This document shows, piece after piece, positions 1 through 4,505 of a stretch of 5,011 nucleotides of DNA. The DNA comes from an uncultured Fluviicola sp. (GTDB lineage Bacteria; Bacteroidota; Bacteroidia; Flavobacteriales; Crocinitomicaceae), in contig NZ_CAMLDC010000043.1 in the NCBI RefSeq assembly GCF_946478805.1, positions 1 through 5,011 of the forward strand, in the 5' to 3' direction. The first letter of the stretch is position 1, and each line of letters begins with the position of its first letter. Below the pieces are notes generated by a model, which was given only the letters and a program-made list of their open reading frames with translations, was not told the DNA's origin and did no database searches. Position numbers and translations under genes: made by a program.

Positions 1-79
1 GTCTCCCCTCAAGGGGAGAAGCCCGGGAATCCTCTTTGGTGGCCTGCGCCGCAGGCAGATTCCTCTTCGGAACGAAAAT
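1..79 (+). repeat. Interspersed palindromic repeat, copy R1 (5' part cut by window edge)
   Basis: Positions 2-79 match 503-580 at 74 of 78 bases by eye. The unit opens with a perfect 8-2-8 palindrome at 2-19 (TCTCCCCT, CA, AGGGGAGA). Next come the 13-base block AATCCTCTTTGGT at 28-40 and a second palindrome at 42-56 (GCCTGCG, C, CGCAGGC). It closes with CTCTTCGGAACGAAAAT at 63-79. Two other copies carry extra sequence to the left of the first palindrome, so R1 probably continues beyond the window start. It is a dispersed non-coding repeat; any function is unknown. Confidence 0.85.
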
Positions 80-467
80 CAAAACACTTTTCACTGATTG
101 TCGCTGCGGAGTGCTCCACCCGATTGCGGATTCCTGATTCTTGTTTAGATAAGAAAATCGTTTTTACAACAATTATTGGTCGATCGAAGACTAAGGACTT
201 CCGTTTCGGTAAACGATTCCGGAAAGTGCTAAAAACCGCAGCGTTTGTAAAACTGCTGTGGTTTGCATTTGGGATCCTGATCCCTTCTTTCCGTGAAGCG
301 GTCCGAAACGGAAGGCTGCTTGATGGGCAAGCGGGAAAAAGCATTTTTGCTTACTTTTTTTGCTTCGGAAAAAAGTAAGAAGATCATGCGGGATGAATAA
401 GGTGGTGAAGGATCTGATGTAGAGCTGCTACGCGCTCACTTCAGATTGAAAGGTTGAGCGATAATTG
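80..467. other. Hairpin-rich spacer between repeat copies R1 and R2, no supported gene
   Basis: I see no convincing gene here. The stretch is dense in inverted repeats: GGAG/CTCC at 108-117; CGTTT/AAACG at 202-215 with loop CGGT; an imperfect 9-bp stem at 233-241/256-264; a perfect GGGATC-CT-GATCCC at 271-284; and a 12-bp exact inverted pair CTTCCGTTTCGG at 198-209 with its complement at 303-314. A strong hairpin at 350-379 and an imperfect one at 412-446 (ATCTGA/TCAGAT outside, GAGC/GCTC inside) follow. Such stacking suggests a mobile or repeat-derived element, or a structured RNA. An open frame at 124-378 (+) is judged non-coding. Confidence 0.6.
350..379. terminator. Strong T-tract/A-tract hairpin with a CTTCGG loop, possible bidirectional terminator
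   Basis: CTTACTTTTTT at 350-360 is the exact reverse complement of AAAAAAGTAAG at 369-379. The eight-base loop contains C(TTCG)G, a tetraloop sequence known to stabilise RNA hairpins. Runs of T and A on either side mean a transcript from either strand would contain a U tract, but inside the stem rather than after a GC stem. It may therefore be a repeat-family palindrome and not a true terminator. No gene ends directly before it. Confidence 0.4.
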
Positions 468-580
468 TTCTTTGTAACGATTTAGTGCATCACCCCTCTC
501 GATCTCCCCTCAAGGGGAGAAGCCCTGAAATCCTCTTTGGTGGCCTGCGGCGCAGGCAGATCCCTCTTCGGAACGAAAAT
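468..580 (+). repeat. Interspersed palindromic repeat, copy R2 (fullest copy in the window)
   Basis: Its left flank TTCTTTGTAACGATT (468-482) recurs at 710-724 with one mismatch. A CACCCCTCTCGA segment follows, then the 8-2-8 palindrome at 503-520, AATCCTCTTTGGT at 529-541, the second palindrome at 543-557 (GCCTGCG, G, CGCAGGC) and the closing GGAACGAAAAT at 570-580. From 503 onward it is nearly identical to R1, 501 bases away in the same direction. The sequence after 580 does not resemble that after R1, so the repeat boundary is near 580. Confidence 0.85.
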
Positions 581-709
581 TTAAATTGAAACAAAAAAAA
601 ATTCCGCGAAAAATCAGTATTTACCACATTTCGCTTTGCGGTTTACCGCATGCTTTTAGCTGGTTTTCAATTAGTAATGAGATTATGTATGCTTAAAGGG
701 GAATAAGTA
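581..709. other. AT-rich spacer with one small hairpin, nothing else seen
   Basis: Between repeat copies R2 and R3 the sequence is AT-rich, including an A9 run at 593-601 or so. It has a TGCGG-TTTA-CCGCA hairpin at 637-650. No open frame with coding character and no RNA gene was recognised on either strand. Confidence 0.5.
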
Positions 710-781
710 TTCTTTGGAACGATTGATGCCACCCTCCTTTATCCTCCCTCAAGGGAGGAATTTTCTAATCCTCTTTGGTAG
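710..781 (+). repeat. Interspersed palindromic repeat, copy R3 (diverged)
   Basis: This copy keeps the family layout but has diverged in sequence. TTCTTTGGAACGATT at 710-724 matches R2's left flank at 14 of 15 bases. GCCACCCTCCT follows at 728-738, then a perfect 8-2-8 palindrome at 742-759 (TCCTCCCT, CA, AGGGAGGA), then the exact AATCCTCTTTGGT block at 767-779. The arm sequence differs from R1 and R2, yet both arms changed together and the centre CTCAAG stayed. The GCCTGCG palindrome is absent; sequence after 781 is unrelated to R1 and R2. Confidence 0.75.
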
Positions 782-896
782 TCGGAATTTCGAAAACCGA
801 ATAATTAGGCGTTAGCGTGAAGCTTACTTCTTTCTCCTCAAGGAGGAGGGAGATCTAATCCACTTCCTCCCTTGAGGGAGGACCGAGGAGGGTGGC
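728..896. mobile_element. 169-bp element with 32-bp terminal inverted repeats (MITE-like)
   Basis: Positions 728-759 and the reverse complement of 865-896 agree at 29 of 32 bases: an 11-base GCCACCCTCCT end, three differing bases, then an identical 18-base palindrome. Each terminal repeat thus contains its own smaller palindrome. Inside lie a CTCCT-CA-AGGAG palindrome (834-845), TCGG/CCGA around TTCGAA (782-800), and two TCTAATCC copies (764-771, 854-861). No open frame of useful size is inside, and I see no clear target-site duplication at the edges. It could equally be two independent repeat copies in opposite orientation. Confidence 0.5.
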
Positions 897-947
897 AAAA
901 TGATCGCAACCTCTTGCAAATCAAACTGAATTTGGTTAAATTAAAGA

Positions 948-1388
948 ATGAAAAAGTTTAGCCACAATCACTACAACCCCAAGCTAAAAGAGTATGCCCG
1001 CGAACTGAGGACCGAAACTGTTTCAAAGACCGAGAAGCGGATTTGGAAAGGTCTTCTATCCCGGAAACAGACGGGAGAACGCTTTTTACGCCAGCGACCA
1101 ATTTATCATTTTATTGTCGATTTCTTTGCCCCGGAGATCGGGTTGATCATTGAAATAGATGGGAACTCCCATATCAATAAAGGTGACTATGACCGGATGC
1201 GCCAGGATAAACTGGAAAGCTTGGGTTATACCATGATCCGTTTTTCCGAAGGAGACGTGATTAATAATTTGGGGGATGTGATTACTCACATTCAACATGC
1301 TGTTCATGTGTTGAGGAGCCGGGATTGTGTTTCACCGGGCGATAATGCCACCCTACCCGTTCCCACTCTTAAGAAAGGGCAACTTTAG
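948..1388 (+). CDS. DUF559-family (endonuclease-like) protein
   Basis: This 146-residue protein resembles the DUF559 family, whose fold is related to Vsr and other PD-(D/E)xK nucleases. A helix with the family's S-x-T-E-K-R-I-W pattern (residues 26-33) leads into FLRQRPI (46-52). The likely active-site core follows: IVDFF with D58, then IIEIDG with E69 and D71, and H75. A D-x-x-R segment (82-85) and a G-Y-x-x-I-R-F strand (93-99) complete the domain. Length is near the family norm and no key residue looks missing, so it may be active; its DNA target is unknown. The start at 948 is preceded by A-rich sequence with no clear Shine-Dalgarno site. Residues from about 129 have low-complexity character and are encoded by a decayed copy of the repeat found upstream. 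Plausible roles are DNA repair, defence or mobility; none is shown by the sequence. Confidence 0.9.
   Translation: MKKFSHNHYNPKLKEYARELRTETVSKTEKRIWKGLLSRKQTGERFLRQRPIYHFIVDFFAPEIGLIIEIDGNSHINKGDYDRMRQDKLESLGYTMIRFSEGDVINNLGDVITHIQHAVHVLRSRDCVSPGDNATLPVPTLKKGQL
1340..1388 (+). repeat. Decayed palindromic repeat copy (R4) overlapping the 3' end of the DUF559 gene
   Basis: CGATAATGCCACCCT at 1340-1354 resembles CGATTGATGCCACCCT at 720-735. About the same distance on is an imperfect palindrome, CCCACTCTT/AAGAAAGGG at 1362-1379, with seven of nine pairs intact. This mirrors the palindrome in R3. It encodes the last residues and stop of the DUF559 protein. Relative to the inverted copy at 865-896 it points the other way, so the gene lies between two facing GCCACCCT ends. 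The match is by eye and the copy is degenerate. Confidence 0.45.
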
Positions 1389-1598
1389 CGCAGCGGAAAT
1401 TCCGGGTAATTATTCGCATGTCCGCTCACTAACGCGGAATTTGCATTAATGAGCGGGAATTAGTTTTGCTTTTTTACCTTGGCTTCAACTAGTTGTTTGT
1501 TGTGCCCTTGATCATTCTCAATAGAGCAAAATCAGACTATACCTCAGCAATTCGAACTTTATAATTGCCTACCCTATTGAAGTAACTCTCATTTAAAA
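1389..1598. other. Structured spacer between convergent genes
   Basis: The spacer follows the DUF559 gene and the 3' end of the minus-strand SBBP gene. It holds CGGAA-A-TTCCG at 1394-1404; a hairpin of 1422-1432 with 1446-1456 (10 of 11 pairs); three GCGG(A/G)AATT-like words at about 1393, 1434 and 1453; and a GCAATT/AATTGC pair at 1547-1568. A T-rich run at 1463-1475 follows the large hairpin. No gene is visible in it. Confidence 0.5.
1422..1475 (+). terminator. Possible terminator downstream of the DUF559 gene
   Basis: A stem of CCGCTCACTAA (1422-1432) with TTAATGAGCGG (1446-1456), one mismatch and a 13-base loop, is followed after several bases by TTTTGCTTTTTT at 1464-1475. The gap between stem and T run is longer than in a classical intrinsic terminator, so this is weak. 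Its position 34 bases past the stop codon is reasonable. Confidence 0.35.
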
Positions 1599-3656
1599 TT
1601 ATTCTCTTACCAGTTTTAGGGTCTTTTGGCCTTCCGGCATTTTAACCCTTAAGAAGTATATTCCCGTTGTATCCGGTAATTCAATATCCGTATTAGACAT
1701 TACATCGTAGTCTTTTCTAAATATGGTCTTCCCTTGCAAGTCCTCAAGAACCAAGTCCACCCCATTTCGCACCTTATCAAACGAAATATAAACCTTTCCT
1801 GAACTTGGATTGGGATAAACGCTTATTTCAAAATCATTAATTAATTCATTAATTCCCACAGAAGCGATATTGACACAATCGGAGGTATCCACGCATCCGT
1901 TTTCAGTTAATTCAACGGCATAATTTCCATTTGCTGAAACCGTAAAAAATTGATTTGTCGCTCCATTAATAATAGCGTAGTTATTATCACAATTCAACCA
2001 CTTGTAGGTCGCATTACCATTTGTTGCTGTAATAGTAAGCCCATTTAAAGTGGTTGTAATATCGGAAACAAAATGGATGGTCAAATCCAATGTAACTACC
2101 GAATCACAGCCGTTTGAGTTTGTCAGGACATAAGTGGCCGTTTGGTTGGAAGCGACGTAGGTATTTCCGTCGATCCAGGTATAGCTGCCACATGCATCAA
2201 TGACATCCGTGCCGGTAGTTGGACTACATGGTTCCAATTTCAACACAAAAACATCCACACCGCCAGCCGCGATCAGGTTTGCAGTTCCAACTCCGGGATC
2301 AAAATCCAGGGTATCCTGGAAATAACCCGTAGTATGTATATGTCCTGAATTATCCAAGGCAAGGCCATGACTTAAGTCGGCACCGGTTTCCCCAAGTGTT
2401 CTCACCCAAAGGAAATTTCCAGAAGCATCTAGTTTGTGTATAAAAATGTCGGCGCCGCCAGCCGATATAGCAATTACCGACCCTGCTCCGGGGTCGAAAT
2501 CTACTGTATCCGCAAAATTACCCGAAGTATATATATTTCCGGAGTTGTCTATACCAATGGATTGAATGGCATCACTGGCCGTTCCTCCAAAAGATTTCAC
2601 CCAAAGGAAATTTCCCGAAGCATCCAGTTTCTGTAAATAAGCATCCTGGGCCAGATTTGTTCCTGTTGCGGTCAAATTTACTGTTCCCGGTCCCGGATCA
2701 AAATCTATCGTTTCAAAAAAATATCCACCGGAATATATATTTCCCGAAGCATCTGTTCTAATGGAAGTAACAAAGTCATTGAGCGGTCCTCCGTAAGATT
2801 TCGCCCATAGATAGTTCCCTGAGGCATCGAGTTTCAGAATGAAAGTTTCAGTACCTCCGGCCGAAGTCAGATTTGCCGTTCCGGCTCCGGAATCAAAATC
2901 TACTGTTCCTTGAAAATAACCTGTCGTATATACATTTCCCATATTGTCTACATGAATGGCATCTCCCCCGTCACCACTGGATCCGCCGAAAGTTCTCGCC
3001 CACAAAAAATTTCCCGAAGCATCCATTTTATGTACGTAAGCATCCTGTGCCCCAAAGAAAGGCAAGGTTGTCACCCCCGCTCCCGGATCAAAGTCTACCG
3101 ATCCACTGTAAAAACCAGTGGTGTAGATATTCCCTAAAGCATCCAGGCTAATGGAATGAACCATCTCAGAACTCATCCCCCCAAAGGTTTTCACCCAGAT
3201 AAAATTTCCGGCACCATCCATTTTCTCCACAAAAACATCCTGTGCCCCAACTACGGTGACATTTGCAGTTCCCGGACCGCCATTAAAATCCACTGTTCCT
3301 TCAAAAATACCTGTGAAATAGACATTTCCGGAAGGATCTGTAACGATAGAATAACCTAATTCATTACCTGTCCCGCCAAACGATTTTGCCCAGAGGAAAT
3401 TCCCCGAAGGATCTATTTTCTGAACAAAAACATCCCTAATTCCCAATGACGTTAAATTGCTAATTCCAACCCCGGGATCGAAATCTGCAGTCCCTTTAAA
3501 ATATCCAATAGTATATGTGTTACCAGAAGCATCCACTGTAATGGAAAACCCTTCTTCATCAGCTGTACCTCCCGCAGATCTGGCCCATTCATAATTTTGG
3601 GCCTGGATTGTGGTTATCAGAAAACAAGAGCTTAAAATTGATAATATCTTTTTCAT
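1599..3656 (-). CDS. Secreted SBBP-repeat protein with T9SS type A sorting domain
   Basis: This 685-residue protein begins with a Sec signal peptide (1-20, ending IQAQ). Seven consecutive repeats follow, starting near residues 21, 86, 151, 216, 281, 349 and 414. Each has the plan N-(F/Y)-x-W-(A/V)-(K/R)-x-x-G, D-x-x-G-N-x-Y, G-x-x-x-x-T-x-DFDPG and a final F-V-x-K-x-D-x-S-G. All but the fifth (68) and the last, incomplete one (about 62) are 65 long. Seven such SBBP repeats suggest a seven-bladed beta-propeller, an inference. After them come a Cys-containing module with GSYTWIDGNTY (about 480-530), an Ig/PKD-like stretch (about 531-597), and a C-terminal T9SS type A domain (about 608-685) with YPNP at 614-617 and a basic tail KLVRE. 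It should be exported, cross the outer membrane by T9SS, and be released or surface-anchored. Ligand unknown. It diverges from the gene at 4031. Confidence 0.93.
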   Translation of the reverse strand: MKKILSILSSCFLITTIQAQNYEWARSAGGTADEEGFSITVDASGNTYTIGYFKGTADFDPGVGISNLTSLGIRDVFVQKIDPSGNFLWAKSFGGTGNELGYSIVTDPSGNVYFTGIFEGTVDFNGGPGTANVTVVGAQDVFVEKMDGAGNFIWVKTFGGMSSEMVHSISLDALGNIYTTGFYSGSVDFDPGAGVTTLPFFGAQDAYVHKMDASGNFLWARTFGGSSGDGGDAIHVDNMGNVYTTGYFQGTVDFDSGAGTANLTSAGGTETFILKLDASGNYLWAKSYGGPLNDFVTSIRTDASGNIYSGGYFFETIDFDPGPGTVNLTATGTNLAQDAYLQKLDASGNFLWVKSFGGTASDAIQSIGIDNSGNIYTSGNFADTVDFDPGAGSVIAISAGGADIFIHKLDASGNFLWVRTLGETGADLSHGLALDNSGHIHTTGYFQDTLDFDPGVGTANLIAAGGVDVFVLKLEPCSPTTGTDVIDACGSYTWIDGNTYVASNQTATYVLTNSNGCDSVVTLDLTIHFVSDITTTLNGLTITATNGNATYKWLNCDNNYAIINGATNQFFTVSANGNYAVELTENGCVDTSDCVNIASVGINELINDFEISVYPNPSSGKVYISFDKVRNGVDLVLEDLQGKTIFRKDYDVMSNTDIELPDTTGIYFLRVKMPEGQKTLKLVRE
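1602..1830 (-). other. T9SS type A C-terminal sorting domain of the SBBP protein
   Basis: Encodes about residues 609-685. FEISVYPNPSSG opens the domain, a D-L-Q-G-K turn lies in the middle (residues 639-643), and G-I-Y-F-L-R-V plus a Lys-rich end close it. In Bacteroidetes this domain directs a protein to the type IX machinery and is normally cleaved off during export. Confidence 0.88.
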
Positions 3657-3712
3657 ATCATTTAGATGGCTAAGAACGGATTTTAAAAATTACTGTAGAT
3701 TAAACAAAACCC

Positions 3713-3735
3713 ATTGATTGATTGATTGATTGATT
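3713..3735. repeat. Tetranucleotide tract (ATTG)5 plus ATT
   Basis: Five perfect ATTG units plus a partial one lie 57 to 79 bases upstream of the SBBP gene start. Perfect tetranucleotide tracts are prone to slipped-strand copy-number change. At this position a change would alter promoter spacing rather than reading frame. Five units is short for a highly switching tract. Confidence 0.85.
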
Positions 3736-3746
3736 TAGCAGCTAAA
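3734..3746. promoter_or_regulatory. 13-bp palindrome TTTAGC-A-GCTAAA, candidate operator
   Basis: This perfect odd palindrome has 6-bp arms and directly abuts the ATTG tract, upstream of the SBBP gene. Size and symmetry fit a dimeric regulator's half-sites closely packed, but no known motif was recognised. Confidence 0.35.
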
Positions 3747-3990
3747 GTAACTTTTTATAGAGATTAAACCACCATAGGATGAGGAAATTATTGAAAATCA
3801 TTCGCACATCAACGTACTCAACGTAAATCTCATTTTAATAGTCGCTACCTATTCTTCGTGGGATTAATTTTTAAATCCAGTATTTCAGTTACTTCGCAAT
3901 CTGCTGATTTGTCGAAGTATACATATTGAAAAAAATGTAGTATGTTTACCAAAATTAACCAAGACTAGTTCTACTTCTATCTCTCTTCAT

Positions 3991-4031
3991 TTGAGTTGAT
4001 TTAAGACGAATCTTATAAAAGATCAACTCAA
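3991..4031 (+). promoter_or_regulatory. Nested 5' leader hairpin ending at the start codon of the small T9SS gene
   Basis: TTGAGTTGAT at 3991-4000 is the exact complement of ATCAACTCAA at 4022-4031, and the last A is the first base of the ATG. Inside is a second perfect stem, TAAGA/TCTTA (4002-4006 with 4011-4015), closed by a CGAA loop. TAAAAG at 4016-4021 is left unpaired between the stems. If transcribed, the fold would occlude the start region while leaving an A-rich patch open, which could tune translation. It could also act as DNA (operator). Not assignable to a known riboregulator. Confidence 0.5.
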
Positions 4032-4495
4032 TGAAAAAAAACACTATTGTGTTATTTTCACTATTTGCTGCTATTTCTGTCTCAGCGCAGGAAGTTGTAT
4101 CCACTCAAGGAGAATCTTACTCCAATGCAAGTGCCAATATCAACTTTACGATAGGCGAAGTGATTATCAACACCGGAACCGATGGAACCAAGGATATTAC
4201 GCAAGGTTTCCATCAAACCAACTGGAACTTTTTAGGTGTGGAGGATTTTGCTCCTGATTATGAGGTCACTATTTTCCCCAACCCAACCCAGGATGTATTG
4301 AACATTAAAACAAGTTCGTACATGAATGTAACCTACACCCTGTATGATGCACAAGGTAAACTCGTCATGCAGAACCTGCTTTCTTCAGAGCAAACACCTA
4401 TTCAAGTAAGTCAATTGGCTTCGGGTAGTTATTCATTGACTTTGAATAACCCAGACCAACAACTCAAGACTTATAAACTTATTAAAACCCATTAA
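4031..4495 (+). CDS. Small secreted protein with T9SS type A sorting domain
   Basis: The 154-residue product has a Sec signal peptide (1-19, ending SVSA). A short mature region follows (about 20-70) with the pattern I-G-E-V-I-I-N-T and I-T-Q-G-F-H-Q. A C-terminal T9SS type A domain covers about 78-152, with IFPNP at 81-85, L-Y-D-A-Q-G-K at 104-110, G-S-Y-S-L-T-L and a Lys-rich end. Small proteins of this SIGE/TQGFHQ type are common in Flavobacteriales; their function is unknown to me. The start at 4031 directly follows the nested leader hairpin; there is no clear Shine-Dalgarno site. It ends 10 bases before the collagen-like gene, so the two are probably co-transcribed and may act at the same surface. 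More than half of the protein is the sorting domain, leaving only about 50 to 55 mature residues. Confidence 0.9.
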   Translation: MKKNTIVLFSLFAAISVSAQEVVSTQGESYSNASANINFTIGEVIINTGTDGTKDITQGFHQTNWNFLGVEDFAPDYEVTIFPNPTQDVLNIKTSSYMNVTYTLYDAQGKLVMQNLLSSEQTPIQVSQLASGSYSLTLNNPDQQLKTYKLIKTH

Positions 4496-4505
4496 AACAA
4501 ATCAG

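Larger units (their letters stand above)
3657..4030. promoter_or_regulatory. Divergent intergenic region of 374 bp
   Basis: It separates the starts of the SBBP gene (-) and the small T9SS gene (+) and must hold both promoters. I found no good match to the Bacteroidetes promoter pattern (TTG, about 19 bases, TAnnTTTG). The nearest is TATGTTTA at 3941-3948, without a correctly spaced TTG. Visible elements are an (ATTG)5 tract, a TTTAGC-A-GCTAAA palindrome, a direct repeat TCAACGTA (3809-3816 and 3818-3825), and a nested hairpin at 3991-4031. Confidence 0.6.

Noticed and set aside
9..344. 111-codon open frame on the minus strand
   Set aside because: It runs through repeat R1 and the hairpin block, has no recognisable domain, and its composition follows the palindromes.
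124..378. 84-codon open frame on the plus strand, ending in FAYFFCFGKK
   Set aside because: It lies wholly in the hairpin block, its 3' end is the T/A palindrome, it has no domain or signal I recognise, and an overlapping antisense frame exists. It is more likely repeat DNA.
1..580. CRISPR array
   Set aside because: Only two similar 78-bp copies about 500 bases apart, with no short regular spacers and no cas gene.
1086..1307. Antisense frame within the DUF559 gene
   Set aside because: The plus strand has clear family motifs; the antisense frame is a shadow.
1547..1568. GCAATT/AATTGC as terminator of the SBBP gene
   Set aside because: Six AT-rich pairs with a 10-base loop and no T run after it on the minus strand.
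2142..3359. Several plus-strand frames of 66-92 codons opposite the SBBP gene
   Set aside because: They repeat with the 195-base period of the blades on the other strand and have no independent features.
3941..3948. TATGTTTA as a Bacteroidetes -7 promoter element
   Set aside because: Close to TAnnTTTG but the last base differs, and the available TTG sites are 12 or 29 bases away instead of about 19.
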